Of a stretch of DNA of 64,000 nt, positions 27,307 to 38,726 are shown piece after piece (position 1 is the stretch's first letter; the number at the start of each line of letters is the position of its first letter). The stretch comes from Bacteroidota bacterium. GTDB lineage: Bacteria; Bacteroidota; Bacteroidia; NS11-12g; UBA955. A program made the position numbers and the translations under genes. The notes under the pieces are model-generated. The model saw only the letters and a program-made list of their open reading frames with translations. It did no database searches and was not told the origin of the DNA. The DNA lies in assembly GCA_027488835.1 (NCBI GenBank), contig JAIYAW010000009.1, positions 434,001-498,000 of the forward strand, read 5' to 3'.

Positions 27307-28601
27307 AACAATTAGAATTTTTAACAAGAGATAGTAAATGGACAAACAATAGGTTTGGCAGAATCATACTGATCATTTTTATTATTGTAATTGTGTTTTT
27401 ATTTTTGCCATGGACACAGAGTGTTCAATCAAAGGGCAAGGTTACATCATTTGGAACCAATGAAAGACCGCAAGAAATTCAATCTGTTATTGCCGGACGA
27501 TTAGTTAAATGGCATATCAATGAGGGCGACTTTGTTCGAGCCGGTGATACTGTTGCGGTAATTACTGAAATCAAAGGTGACTATTTAAATCCTGAGCTTT
27601 TAAAACAAACTGATATACAATTGAAAGCTAAGGAAAAATCTATTCTTTCTTACAGTTCTAAAATAGATGCGATAAATAATCAGATTAGGCAATTAGAAAT
27701 AAGTCAAGATTTAGCTTACGAAAAACTAAAGAACAAACTCAACCAAGAAAATTTAAAACTACAAGCGGAACTAGCTGATTTTGAATCAGCAAAAATTAAT
27801 ACGAAAATTAGCAAACAACAATATGAACGAGATAGCATTTTATATACACAACATATAAAAAGTCAATTTGATGTCGAAAATAGAAAAAACAAATTTCAAG
27901 AGGCTATTTCAAAAATGCTTGTTGTTGAGTCAAAAATTCGACAAACCAAAATAGCCATTGACAATATTAAAATTGAATTACAGAATGTGAGCGCAGAATA
28001 CGGTGAAAAGTTATCTAAAAGTGAAAGTGATAGATATTCCGCAATTTCCGGTCAAATGGAAACAGAAAGTGAAGTTTCCAAATTAAGAAATACATATTCA
28101 AATTATAGTATCAGAAACGGTTTTTATACCATTACAGCACCTCAATCTGGTTTTATAACAGAAACAAAATTAAATGGAATTGGAGAAACCATTAAGGAAG
28201 GTCAAACTATTTGCAAAATTATTCCCAACTCTTTGCATCACATCGTAGAACTATTTATTGACCCAGTTGATATGCCATTGATTTCGGTAGGTAATCATGT
28301 TCAATTTATTTTTGATGGTTGGCCTACAATGGTATTTTCTGGGTGGCCTAATTTGACATATGGAACTTTTCCTGGCGAGGTATATGCAATTAACTCGGTA
28401 CCAAATGAAAACGGCAAGTATCGAATTTTGGTAAAACCCAAAAGCCAAATTAAACCATGGCCAACAGAACTTCGCATTGGTGTAGGTGCTAACGGATTTT
28501 TATTGTTAAAAAAAGTTCCGATTTGGTATGAAATATGGAGAACCATGTGTGGTTTCTCGCCTGATTATTACAAACCAGCGAAAGCATATGAGAAAAAATA
28601 G
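27303..28601 (+). CDS. HlyD-family membrane fusion protein
   Basis: A 432-residue periplasmic adaptor that would join the inner-membrane subunit to the outer-membrane channel. It has one N-terminal membrane helix (~20-40), a lipoyl/barrel-sandwich half (VIAGRLVKWHINEGDFVRAGD), a long coiled coil (~95-260), the second lipoyl half (ITAPQSGFITETKLNGIGE) and a beta-barrel domain. It overlaps the upstream gene by 4 bp and the downstream TolC-like gene by 14 bp, so the three form one operon. Confidence 0.88.
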   Translation: MKQLEFLTRDSKWTNNRFGRIILIIFIIVIVFLFLPWTQSVQSKGKVTSFGTNERPQEIQSVIAGRLVKWHINEGDFVRAGDTVAVITEIKGDYLNPELLKQTDIQLKAKEKSILSYSSKIDAINNQIRQLEISQDLAYEKLKNKLNQENLKLQAELADFESAKINTKISKQQYERDSILYTQHIKSQFDVENRKNKFQEAISKMLVVESKIRQTKIAIDNIKIELQNVSAEYGEKLSKSESDRYSAISGQMETESEVSKLRNTYSNYSIRNGFYTITAPQSGFITETKLNGIGETIKEGQTICKIIPNSLHHIVELFIDPVDMPLISVGNHVQFIFDGWPTMVFSGWPNLTYGTFPGEVYAINSVPNENGKYRILVKPKSQIKPWPTELRIGVGANGFLLLKKVPIWYEIWRTMCGFSPDYYKPAKAYEKK

Positions 28602-30045
28602 TTTTTTTGCGCGTTTCGTTTTTTTCGGGATTTTACTCTCGCAATTATTTGTACATTCTTTGTCTGCCCAAACACTTGATACTTTTCAATACTTAACTAT
28701 TTCTGATGTTTTAGATAATGTTAACAAACATCATCCTATCACATTTTCTTCGTTTTTGCAGTGGCAGTACGCAAAAGCGAATCTGCAAAAAGCGTCAGGA
28801 AATTTTGACCCAATAATCAATTATGATTTAAAACAAAAATCCTTCGATAACAAAACATATTATCAAAATCAATTTCTAGAGGTGGATTTCAATACCAAAT
28901 CACCGATTACTCCGGTTATTGGCTATGAAAACAATTCTGGAGATTTTATTAATCCTGAATCACAAACTGGGAGTTCGGGATTGTCTTATGTGGGTTTTGA
29001 ATTAGCTACATTAAAAAATTTAATCACCGATCAGAGAAGAACTGCACTAAAACAAGCCAAAGTATTTCAAGTACAATCTGATATTGTTCAAAGGCAAATG
29101 ATTCAAAATTTACATCTAAACATTTGGAATCAATATATTTCATGGTACGTATTTGAAGAACAAAAGAACATATTAAATGCATCTATAGCCCTATCTAACG
29201 AGAGACAAATTGCCATTCGTAAATTATTTACAGTTGGTGGGTGCAGCGGGTTTGATACACTTGAAACAGCTGTTCAATTGAATCAATTCGTAACAAAACA
29301 AAAAGAAATTTCAATTTTTTCTGAGAAAACCAAAATATTATTCTCTGCCAATTTATGGAATTCGTTAAAAACAAACCGAGGAATTGATTTTACTCCTATG
29401 GCAGTTAGGTCTAATATTCTGCCGTCTAATAAGTTTTTTGAGCTTCTTGAAAGTAAATTCATTTTGCTAAACGAGAATACAGATAGTTTAATTTTGTTTC
29501 AACCTGATTTACAGTTTTATGTTCAAAAATCAAACTCACTTAAACTCGACATCAAGTTAAAACAAAGTTATGTATTGCCTAAGTTTGATTTGAAATATCA
29601 ATATCTAACAAAAGATTTATCACAATATTCATCAGCAAATTTAACCAATAACCATAGATTTGGTTTGTCTTTTTCGGCGCCATTATATTTTAGATCTTCA
29701 AGGGGAGAATTGAAAACTGCAAAATTAAAGTTACAAGAAAATGAATTTGAAACAGCTTTAAAGCAAAGGGAAATTGACACGAAATTACTTGCCTTGAAAA
29801 AACAAACTTTGGCATATAAAGAGATTTTAGATATGCTTAAAAATGTTGAGGAAGGATATTATCAATTATACCAAATGGAAATTAAGAAATTCGAAAGTGG
29901 CGATGGTACAATATTTCTGTTGAATTCTCGTGAAAGCAAATACCTTGAGGCAAAATTAAAAACTGTTGAACAATTTGGTAAATATTTGATCTCCCTTACT
30001 GAATATTTCAGGGTATTGGGAACAATTCAATCTATAATTTCCTAA
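28588..30045 (+). CDS. TolC-family outer-membrane channel
   Basis: A 485-residue outer-membrane efflux protein. A signal peptide (MRKNSFFARFVFFGILLSQL ... LSAQ) is followed by two related halves rich in long alpha helices (for example QRRTALKQAKVFQVQSDI and KTAKLKLQENEFETAL), typical of TolC. Start at the ATG 28588, which lies inside the end of the HlyD-like gene, rather than an in-frame ATG 20 codons upstream. It would complete a type I-like tripartite exporter. The substrate is unknown. Confidence 0.85.
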   Translation: MRKNSFFARFVFFGILLSQLFVHSLSAQTLDTFQYLTISDVLDNVNKHHPITFSSFLQWQYAKANLQKASGNFDPIINYDLKQKSFDNKTYYQNQFLEVDFNTKSPITPVIGYENNSGDFINPESQTGSSGLSYVGFELATLKNLITDQRRTALKQAKVFQVQSDIVQRQMIQNLHLNIWNQYISWYVFEEQKNILNASIALSNERQIAIRKLFTVGGCSGFDTLETAVQLNQFVTKQKEISIFSEKTKILFSANLWNSLKTNRGIDFTPMAVRSNILPSNKFFELLESKFILLNENTDSLILFQPDLQFYVQKSNSLKLDIKLKQSYVLPKFDLKYQYLTKDLSQYSSANLTNNHRFGLSFSAPLYFRSSRGELKTAKLKLQENEFETALKQREIDTKLLALKKQTLAYKEILDMLKNVEEGYYQLYQMEIKKFESGDGTIFLLNSRESKYLEAKLKTVEQFGKYLISLTEYFRVLGTIQSIIS

Positions 30046-30150
30046 TCGTTAAAAAAACGTTGTTATTATGTGGAAAATTACACCTTAAGTTTATTCTTAT
30101 GGATGTAATTTATTAGTAATTTTACAACATATTAATTTACAAAACTGTAG

Positions 30151-32103
<1,953 letters not shown>

Positions 32104-32116
32104 TTGATTTGCAATA

Positions 32117-32160
32117 GATACAACAAAAAAGCCACCGAAAGGTGGCTTTTTTGTTGTATC
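32117..32160. terminator. Bidirectional terminator between gyrB and the permease gene
   Basis: A perfect palindrome: two 20-bp arms (GATACAACAAAAAAGCCACC and its complement) around a GAAA tetraloop. It serves both convergent genes. Confidence 0.9.
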
Positions 32161-32178
32161 TACAATTATCCTTCAAAA

Positions 32179-33405
32179 TTATTTAAATTTCAAAGCAACA
32201 ATTGGGTGGATTTTCTTAATATATCTGGCAGGTATAAATAACGATAAATAGATAAGTAATATTGAAAAGATATCAACTGTCAACACTTCCCAAACATTAA
32301 TTTTCATAGCTACATATTGAATAAAATAGACCTCTTGATTTAACTTTAACCATTTAAAATGATTTTGTAATACACATAATCCAATAGCAATAAAATTACC
32401 AATCAATATGCCAGCTATGGCAATTATAGACGCTTGATAAATGAAAATTTTCTGAATATCGGCAAATCTCGCACCCATTGACTGCATCAAACCTATAAAA
32501 GCAGTACGTTCTGTCATTAAAATGAGTAAGGTTGTACAAGTGGCTGTAATTGCAACAACGGTTATTAAGCATAATAAAATAATTACATTTAAATCTAGAA
32601 TAGAAAGCCAATCAAATATCTGCCTGTTAAATTCCTCTGCTGAATTTACCCTAACAGATTTTATATCAATTATGTTTTGTATTCCTTTCTTGATATTCGT
32701 AATATTTTCTCCCGGTCTGACCCAGATTTCTAGTTGTGTAATGGAATAATTTTCAGGCATCATTATTGTTACAATACTTTGGTCAAGCAATACCATATTG
32801 GCATCAACCTTATCTACGCCAGTTTCAAACAGTGTTGTTACCGTCAATTTTCTTGCCCGTGGCCTTGTATTGCCCGTGGAATCTTGAACAAAAAACACCA
32901 ATCTTAAATTGTCATTCAATCCCACATTTAAGCGCTTAGCTAGCGTTTTAGAAATTGCAACCCAATGTTCGTCATTTGAAATAACCGATTCTTTGGCAAA
33001 TTCTCCTAAATAATTTTTAAGTTGGGTAATTGAAATCCCTTTTGCAATAATACCTTCAATTTCTTCATCAGATTTCACAATACTCGCTTTACTTGATGAG
33101 AACAAAACCCTATCAACTCCGGGTAATTTTTGAATTTTCTGTAAATTGAGAATTAATGAATCGTTTAAAGGATAAGGTTCACTATTTTCAACATTCACAG
33201 CAGCATCGACCACCAAATCGCCGTGAACCATAGAAATTTTATGTTTAATTTCATCTCTAAAGCCCCTCACAGTAGCAAATGCAATAACAATTACTGCAAC
33301 ACTTAAAGAAACAGATAAAATTGCCAAAAAAAAGACACTTTTTGACTTGCTTTGTTGTTCCTTTGTAATGAATCTTTTTGCTATGAAAAAAGGCCAATTA
33401 AACAT
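32179..33405 (-). CDS. FtsX/LolE-type ABC transporter permease
   Basis: A 408-residue inner-membrane permease of the MacB/FtsX/LolCE group. There is an N-terminal helix (SKSVFFLAILSVSLSVAVI), a large periplasmic domain (~60-260) and three C-terminal helices (~280-400, with LMTERTAFIGLMQSMGAR, the coupling region, and a final FIPARYIKKIHPIVALKFK). Likely function is lipoprotein release or another LolCE-like export step; the ATPase is not adjacent. I use the ATG at 33405 (MFNWPFFIAKRFI), much downstream of the longest reading frame, because it matches family N termini and a TAATTTTG box on the minus strand lies 6 nt upstream. Confidence 0.85.
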   Translation of the reverse strand: MFNWPFFIAKRFITKEQQSKSKSVFFLAILSVSLSVAVIVIAFATVRGFRDEIKHKISMVHGDLVVDAAVNVENSEPYPLNDSLILNLQKIQKLPGVDRVLFSSSKASIVKSDEEIEGIIAKGISITQLKNYLGEFAKESVISNDEHWVAISKTLAKRLNVGLNDNLRLVFFVQDSTGNTRPRARKLTVTTLFETGVDKVDANMVLLDQSIVTIMMPENYSITQLEIWVRPGENITNIKKGIQNIIDIKSVRVNSAEEFNRQIFDWLSILDLNVIILLCLITVVAITATCTTLLILMTERTAFIGLMQSMGARFADIQKIFIYQASIIAIAGILIGNFIAIGLCVLQNHFKWLKLNQEVYFIQYVAMKINVWEVLTVDIFSILLIYLSLFIPARYIKKIHPIVALKFK

Positions 33406-34633
33406 TTTATTCAAAATTAAGTCGGAAACACTTAGATTTCGTTGTATTGCTGCAATTTTTATACTTTTTATTTCTAATTCACTCAATGCCGAAATAATTA
33501 CAGGAGCAGAACAAACCAGTTTATATCTAAATAAACTCAAAGGCAAAAAAGTTGCCATTGTTGCCAATCCTACTTCAATTATTGGACGTACCCATTTGGT
33601 AGACAGTTTATTTTCCCTCAAAATAAATATTAAAAAAATATTTGCTCCCGAACATGGATTTCGTGGAGAAGCAGCCAATGGAGACCATATTGACAACTCT
33701 GTAGACCCTAAAACAAATATTCCAATTGTTTCACTTTATGGAAAAAACATCAAACCTTCAAAAAAAGACTTAAAAAATATTGACGTTGTTATATTTGATA
33801 TACAAGACGTTGGCGTTAGATTCTATACCTATTTAACTACTTTGCATTATGTAATGGAAGCCTGCGCTGAAAACAACAAACAATTGATTGTTTTTGATCG
33901 TCCAAATCCGAATGGATATTATGTTGACGGTCCTATTTTGGAAGAAAAATTCAAAAGTATGGTGGGAATGCATCCCATTCCTTTGGTTCATGGCATGACA
34001 CTGGGTGAATTGGCTAAAATGATCAATGGTGAACATTGGTTGCCAAACAAATTATCGTGCAAGCTTGAAGTCATTCCCGTTCAAAATTATTTCCATAATT
34101 TGTTTTACCCCTTGCCTATTGCTCCTTCTCCCAATTTACCAAATGCCACTTCCATCATTTTATATCCTTCTCTTGGTTTGTTTGAGGGAACTCAAATATC
34201 CATGGGTCGTGGAACAGAAAAACCGTTTGAATGTTTTGGTGCACCATGGCTAAAAATGGGCAATTATCAGTTTACTCCTATTAATATTCCGGGCAAAGCA
34301 GTGAATCCACCTTATTTAAATCAAAACTGCAGAGGGTTTTTGTTAACAGACTTTGCAAATGATTATGTTGTTACTTACAAACGTATTTACCTTGATTGGC
34401 TAGTATTGTTGTATAAAGATTGTCCGGATAAAAGCAAATTTTTTAACTCGTTTTTCGACAAATTGATAGGCACAGAATCTGTTCGCAATCAAATCATTGA
34501 GGGAAAATCGGCCGTTGAAATTAGAAAAAATTGGGAAGCAGGATTAAAATTATTTCTTGAAAAAAGATCACCTTATTTGATGTATACCTATGACGAAGAT
34601 TTGGGATTGATGGGCAAAAAAGAAAAAAAATAA
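33383..34633 (+). CDS. DUF1343 family protein, NamZ-like exo-N-acetylmuramidase
   Basis: A 416-residue exported protein of the DUF1343 family; the characterised member NamZ is an exo-beta-N-acetylmuramidase that removes MurNAc from the ends of peptidoglycan fragments. Motifs include FAPEHGFRGEAANGD, DIQDVGVRFYTYL and YPSLGLFEGTQISMGRGTEKPFE. The N terminus is long and basic before a hydrophobic core (CIAAIFILFISNSLNA), so cleavage after LNA is likely. Its ATG overlaps the start of the divergent permease gene by 23 bp; a later unusual start codon cannot be excluded. Confidence 0.85.
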   Translation: MKKGQLNILFKIKSETLRFRCIAAIFILFISNSLNAEIITGAEQTSLYLNKLKGKKVAIVANPTSIIGRTHLVDSLFSLKINIKKIFAPEHGFRGEAANGDHIDNSVDPKTNIPIVSLYGKNIKPSKKDLKNIDVVIFDIQDVGVRFYTYLTTLHYVMEACAENNKQLIVFDRPNPNGYYVDGPILEEKFKSMVGMHPIPLVHGMTLGELAKMINGEHWLPNKLSCKLEVIPVQNYFHNLFYPLPIAPSPNLPNATSIILYPSLGLFEGTQISMGRGTEKPFECFGAPWLKMGNYQFTPINIPGKAVNPPYLNQNCRGFLLTDFANDYVVTYKRIYLDWLVLLYKDCPDKSKFFNSFFDKLIGTESVRNQIIEGKSAVEIRKNWEAGLKLFLEKRSPYLMYTYDEDLGLMGKKEKK

Positions 34634-34636
34634 ACG

Positions 34637-34644
34637 TAAATTTG
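34637..34644 (+). promoter_or_regulatory. -7 box (TAAATTTG) of the DUF4920 gene
   Basis: Matches TAnnTTTG and ends only 4 nt before the ATG at 34649. It begins right after the stop of the upstream gene. No clear -33 element. Confidence 0.4.
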
Positions 34645-34648
34645 AACC

Positions 34649-35062
34649 ATGTATAAAATCATTCTCTCTTTAACAGCGGCGACCCTTCTTTTTAGCTGTA
34701 CCGATACTTCAAATCATATTGGAAAAACCGTTGAAACCCAATCTGCTATTTCTGTAAAAGATGCACTAACAACCTTTAATAAAGATGGCAAAGCAACTGA
34801 ACAAGTAGTTTATGGAAAGGTAGTTGATGTATGTCAATCAGAAGGATGTTGGTTTGCGTATGAAATTGGCGATTCAACATTAACAGTTGACTTCAACGAT
34901 GAGTTTACCGTTCCTAAGAATATCGATCATAAAGATTTGTATGCTGTAGGACATTTTTACAGAGATACAGCAAAGGCTACAAGCGAAACGAAAGACAGCT
35001 CTTTGGGAACAAAAATATTGATTTCTACTAAATTCAGAGCCCACGGGGTGAAGTTTAAGTAA
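34649..35062 (+). CDS. DUF4920 domain lipoprotein
   Basis: A 137-residue predicted lipoprotein; signal MYKIILSLTAATLLFSC with the lipid-modified Cys17. The mature part matches the DUF4920 pattern, an OB-like domain with VVYGKVVDVCQSEGCWFAYEI (split: VVYGKVVDVCQ and SEGCWFAYEI) and a C-terminal KFRAHGVKFK. The two conserved Cys in VCQSEGC may bind a metal or form a disulfide. Function unknown. Confidence 0.75.
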   Translation: MYKIILSLTAATLLFSCTDTSNHIGKTVETQSAISVKDALTTFNKDGKATEQVVYGKVVDVCQSEGCWFAYEIGDSTLTVDFNDEFTVPKNIDHKDLYAVGHFYRDTAKATSETKDSSLGTKILISTKFRAHGVKFK

Positions 35063-35070
35063 GTAATTTA

Positions 35071-35113
35071 AGGGTTTATAAAGGTTTATGAGCGATTATA
35101 AAAGTTTATAAAG
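35071..35113. repeat. Short imperfect tandem repeat, ~11-bp unit
   Basis: Four imperfect copies of a GGTTTATAAAG-like unit lie between the DUF4920 stop and its terminator. Likely slippage-generated; no function is evident. Confidence 0.6.
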
Positions 35114-35114
35114 C

Positions 35115-35147
35115 AACAAAAAAGGCGCAAATTGCGCCTTTTTTGTT
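35115..35147. terminator. Bidirectional terminator between the DUF4920 gene and accC
   Basis: Palindrome with arms AACAAAAAAGGCGCAA and its complement, flanked by A/T runs; usable for the plus-strand lipoprotein and the minus-strand accC. Confidence 0.85.
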
Positions 35148-35165
35148 ATAGTTGTATTTTAACAA

Positions 35166-36503
35166 TTATTGAATTTCAAACGTATTCATGAATGCTGTTG
35201 TAAAGTTACCTGCACGAAAATCAGGATTTTTCATTAGTTGTTGGTGCAAAGGAATGGTTGTATGAATTCCTTCAATAACAAATTCACTTAATGCACGTTC
35301 CATTTTAACTATTGCTTCTTCTCTGGTTTGAGCAGAAACTATCAATTTTGCAATCATAGAATCGTAATAGGGAGGTATTGTATATCCAGCATAAATATGT
35401 GAATCTACCCTAACACCATGTCCACCTGGCTTGTGTAAAACTAAAATTTTACCGGGACTAGGACGGAAGTTGTTATGAATGTCTTCTGCGTTGATACGAC
35501 ATTCAATAGCCGCTTTAGTTGGCAAATAATCTTTACCTGAAATTGGTACACCAGCAGCAATTAGAATTTGCTCTTTTACAAGATCATAATTAATTACTTC
35601 CTCAGTAACTGGATGCTCAACTTGAATACGGGTATTCATTTCCATAAAATAGAAATTTCTATGTTTGTCAACCAAGAATTCTACAGTTCCAACTCCTTCA
35701 TAATTGATAATTTGAGCTGCAGCTTTGGCTGCTGTACCCATTTTCTCTCTTAATTCAGGTGTCATGAATGGTGATGGAGTTTCTTCCAATAACTTTTGAT
35801 GACGACGTTGAATTGAGCAATCACGTTCAGACAAATGACAAACCTTACCATATTGATCACCCGCAATTTGAATTTCAATATGACGTGGGTCTTCAATATA
35901 TTTTTCCATGTACAATCCATCATTACCAAAGGCTGCACCTGCTTCTTGCTTTGCACTATTCCATGCTGGTTCAACTTCATCGTCGTTCCAAACAATACGC
36001 ATACCTCTTCCACCGCCACCCGCAGTTGCTTTCATAATTGCAGGGTACCCAATTTCATTGGCAATTGTAATTGCTTGTTCAACGCTCTCTAACAATCCCT
36101 CAGAACCCGGAATACATGGCACACCTGCTTTTTTCATAGTGTCTTTTGCGTTGCTCTTATCACCCATTTGGTCTATTTGTTCTGGAGTAGCTCCAATAAA
36201 TTTAATACCATGGTCGCGACAAATGGCGCTAAAACGACTATTTTCAGACAAGAAACCATATCCAGGGTGAATGGCATCGGCATTGGTTACTTCAGCCGCT
36301 GCTAATATTCTAGGAATATTCAAATAGCTATCTCTGCTTTGTGGAGGACCAATACAAACTGCTTCATCTGCAAAACGAACATGCAAACTTTCTTTGTCGG
36401 CTGTAGAATAAACCGCAACTGTTTTAATGCCCATTTCTTTGCAAGTACGAATAATTCGCAAAGCAATTTCACCGCGATTCGCGATTAAAATTTTCTTAAA
36501 CAT
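35166..36503 (-). CDS. accC: Biotin carboxylase subunit of acyl-CoA carboxylase
   Basis: ATP-grasp enzyme that carboxylates the biotin of the carrier protein with bicarbonate. The 445-residue protein starts [18 protein letters not shown] and shows the ATP-binding loop [13 protein letters not shown], the [15 protein letters not shown] motif, [15 protein letters not shown] and the C-terminal domain ending MNTFEIQ. Complete. It follows accB by 11 bp, giving an accB-accC operon on the minus strand. Confidence 0.96.
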   Translation of the reverse strand: MFKKILIANRGEIALRIIRTCKEMGIKTVAVYSTADKESLHVRFADEAVCIGPPQSRDSYLNIPRILAAAEVTNADAIHPGYGFLSENSRFSAICRDHGIKFIGATPEQIDQMGDKSNAKDTMKKAGVPCIPGSEGLLESVEQAITIANEIGYPAIMKATAGGGGRGMRIVWNDDEVEPAWNSAKQEAGAAFGNDGLYMEKYIEDPRHIEIQIAGDQYGKVCHLSERDCSIQRRHQKLLEETPSPFMTPELREKMGTAAKAAAQIINYEGVGTVEFLVDKHRNFYFMEMNTRIQVEHPVTEEVINYDLVKEQILIAAGVPISGKDYLPTKAAIECRINAEDIHNNFRPSPGKILVLHKPGGHGVRVDSHIYAGYTIPPYYDSMIAKLIVSAQTREEAIVKMERALSEFVIEGIHTTIPLHQQLMKNPDFRAGNFTTAFMNTFEIQ

Positions 36504-36514
36504 AATTTTTTAGA

Positions 36515-36988
36515 TTATGCAGGTTCAACCAAAAATAATGGTTGGTCATATTCAACTGGAGAAGCATTATCAACCAGTACTTTCACAATTTTACCGTTAA
36601 TTTCACTTTCAATTTCATTGAAAAGCTTCATTGCTTCAATGATACAAACTACCTTTCCAGATTTAACTTCATCGCCAACATTTACAAATGAGGGTGTTTC
36701 AGGATTTGAAGAACGATAAAAAGTTCCCACCATTGGAGATTTGATAGTAATTAAATTGTCAGCAACAGGCGCTGCCACAGTTGCAGCGGCAACAGGAGCT
36801 GGAGCAACGGCAGAAACTGCAGGTGCTGCAATCACTTGCTGAGCTACAGGAGTTGCAACAGTAGCGGTAACAACTTGCGCTGGGTTTTTACGAATTAATA
36901 ATTTAAAGTCCTTACGACTAATTTCGACTTCATCAACCGCGTTGGTTGAAACGAATTTTATTAATGCTTGAATCTCTCTTAAGTCCAT
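36515..36988 (-). CDS. accB: Biotin carboxyl carrier protein
   Basis: Carrier subunit of 157 residues. The N terminus ([23 protein letters not shown], here [13 protein letters not shown]) is the usual BCCP start, then an Ala/Pro/Val-rich linker (~38-78), then the biotinyl domain with [14 protein letters not shown] and the biotin lysine in [15 protein letters not shown]. First gene of accB-accC. A strong hairpin upstream separates it from the carboxyltransferase gene. Confidence 0.96.
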   Translation of the reverse strand: MDLREIQALIKFVSTNAVDEVEISRKDFKLLIRKNPAQVVTATVATPVAQQVIAAPAVSAVAPAPVAAATVAAPVADNLITIKSPMVGTFYRSSNPETPSFVNVGDEVKSGKVVCIIEAMKLFNEIESEINGKIVKVLVDNASPVEYDQPLFLVEPA

Positions 36989-37050
36989 ATAGATTTATAT
37001 TGGGTAGGCAAAGAAAAAGAAAAAATGGCAAAAACGGCCAAAAAATCGTA

Positions 37051-37097
37051 AAAAAAGGTGATTTTTTGCCTGAAAATCGCAAAAAATCACCTTTTTT
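37051..37097 (-). terminator. Terminator of the carboxyltransferase gene
   Basis: A perfect 19-bp stem (AAAAAAGGTGATTTTTTGC and its complement) with a 9-base loop, just past the stop of the gene at 37114. It separates that gene from accB downstream. Confidence 0.85.
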
Positions 37098-37113
37098 GTA
37101 AAAATTCGAATAA

Positions 37114-38655
37114 TTATAACGGAATATTTCCGTGTTTTTTACGAGGTAAATTAACCACTTTGTTTTCTAACATTTCAAACGCAATAATTAAACGTTGGCG
37201 GGTTTCCTCCGGGAAAATAACTTCATCAACAAAACCTCTTTCAGCTGCTCTGTATGGATTGGCAAAAAGAGTTGAATATTCCAATTCTTTTTCTTTTAAA
37301 GCGGCATTTTTATCTTCCGCGGAATCTATGTCTTTTTTGAAAATAATTTCAGCAGCACCCTTCGCTCCCATTACTGCAATTTCGGCACTTGGCCAAGCGA
37401 AATTCATGTCAGCACCAATATGTTTTGAATTCATAACATCATAGGCTCCACCATAAGCTTTTCTGGTAATGACAGTAATTCTTGGAACTGTAGCTTCACT
37501 AAATGCATATAAAAGTTTAGCCCCATTGGTTATAATTGCGTTCCACTCTTGGTCTGTTCCAGGTAAAAATCCAGGCACATCTTCAAGTACTAGCAATGGA
37601 ATATTGAAAGCATCGCAGAAACGAACAAAGCGGGCTGCTTTTTGACTACTGTGTACATCTAAAACACCAGCTAAATTTGCCGGTTGGTTAGCAACAATAC
37701 CAATACTTCTTCCTGCCAATCGAGCAAAACCTACTACAATATTTTCGGCGTAATTTTTATGTACTTCATAAAAAGAGCTATCATCAACTATATGTTCAAT
37801 TACTTCTTTAATATCATATGGCTGATTGGGATTACTTGGAATTATGTCCTTCAAAGCATCACGCATCTCATTGGCCATGTGGTATTCAATTTTCGCAGAT
37901 TTTTCTTCGCAATTCTGAGGGAAATAGCTCAATAGTCTGCGAATATCTTGTATGCACAATACTTCGTTTTGAACGGTAAAATGTGCAACCCCGCTTTTCG
38001 TTCCGTGAACCGATGCGCCACCTAATTGTTCAGATGTCACGTCTTCATTTGTTACTGTTTTTACAACATTTGGACCTGTAACAAACATATAGCTTGTATT
38101 TTCAACCATGTATATAAAATCGGTTAACGCTGGTGAATATACTGCTCCACCAGCACAAGGTCCCATAATTGCTGAGATTTGAGGTATTACACCGCTACTT
38201 CTTACATTTTTATAAAAGATATCGGCATAGCCTCCTAATGAAACTACACCTTCCTGAATTCTTGCTCCACCCGAATCATTTAATCCAATCATGGGTGCTC
38301 CATTTTGGAGTGCCATATCCATGATTTTGCAAATTTTCTCAGCATGTGTTTCTGACAATGACCCACCAAATACAGTGAAATCTTGGCTATAAACATAAAT
38401 CAAACGTCCATTGACTTTTCCATAACCAGTAACAACACCATCTCCTAGCAATTTTTGTTTATCCATACCAAAATCAGCGCTTCTATGTGTTACAAAAGCA
38501 CCAATTTCGCAAAATGTATTTTCGTCTAACAACAATGAAATTCTTTCTCTTGCTGTTAATTTTCCTTTTTTGTGCTGTGAATCGATTCGGGCTTGACCAC
38601 CACCTAATAATGATTCGGCTCTTTTATTATTTAATTGATCTCTAGATTCAGACAT
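37114..38655 (-). CDS. Acyl-CoA carboxylase, carboxyltransferase (beta) subunit
   Basis: Carboxyltransferase of the propionyl/methylmalonyl-type, moving CO2 from biotin to an acyl-CoA. The 513-residue protein has the PCC-beta layout: [60 protein letters not shown], and the C-terminal crotonase half with [16 protein letters not shown] and [13 protein letters not shown]. Length suits PCC-beta rather than AccD. A TAACTTTG box on the minus strand (38670-38663) ends 7 nt before the ATG. Substrate (propionyl- or acetyl-CoA) not determined. Confidence 0.9.
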   Translation of the reverse strand: MSESRDQLNNKRAESLLGGGQARIDSQHKKGKLTARERISLLLDENTFCEIGAFVTHRSADFGMDKQKLLGDGVVTGYGKVNGRLIYVYSQDFTVFGGSLSETHAEKICKIMDMALQNGAPMIGLNDSGGARIQEGVVSLGGYADIFYKNVRSSGVIPQISAIMGPCAGGAVYSPALTDFIYMVENTSYMFVTGPNVVKTVTNEDVTSEQLGGASVHGTKSGVAHFTVQNEVLCIQDIRRLLSYFPQNCEEKSAKIEYHMANEMRDALKDIIPSNPNQPYDIKEVIEHIVDDSSFYEVHKNYAENIVVGFARLAGRSIGIVANQPANLAGVLDVHSSQKAARFVRFCDAFNIPLLVLEDVPGFLPGTDQEWNAIITNGAKLLYAFSEATVPRITVITRKAYGGAYDVMNSKHIGADMNFAWPSAEIAVMGAKGAAEIIFKKDIDSAEDKNAALKEKELEYSTLFANPYRAAERGFVDEVIFPEETRQRLIIAFEMLENKVVNLPRKKHGNIPL

Positions 38656-38683
38656 ATAATTGCAAAGTTAATAAAGTAGTTAA

Positions 38684-38711
38684 AAAAATAGCCCCAGTGA
38701 GGGGCTATTTT
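38684..38711 (-). terminator. Terminator of porV
   Basis: Stem AAAATAGCCCC / GGGGCTATTTT with loop AGTGA, directly past the porV stop on the minus strand. It separates the T9SS locus from the carboxyltransferase gene. Confidence 0.8.
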
Positions 38712-38726
38712 GTATATTTTTTATCA

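Noticed and set aside
35071-35113. TTTATAAAG tandem repeats as a possible regulatory array
   Set aside because: Located after a stop and before a terminator with irregular units; best explained as slippage in AT-rich DNA.
35762-36270. Several overlapping 85-120 codon frames inside accC
   Set aside because: Antisense or out-of-frame readings of a conserved biotin carboxylase gene.
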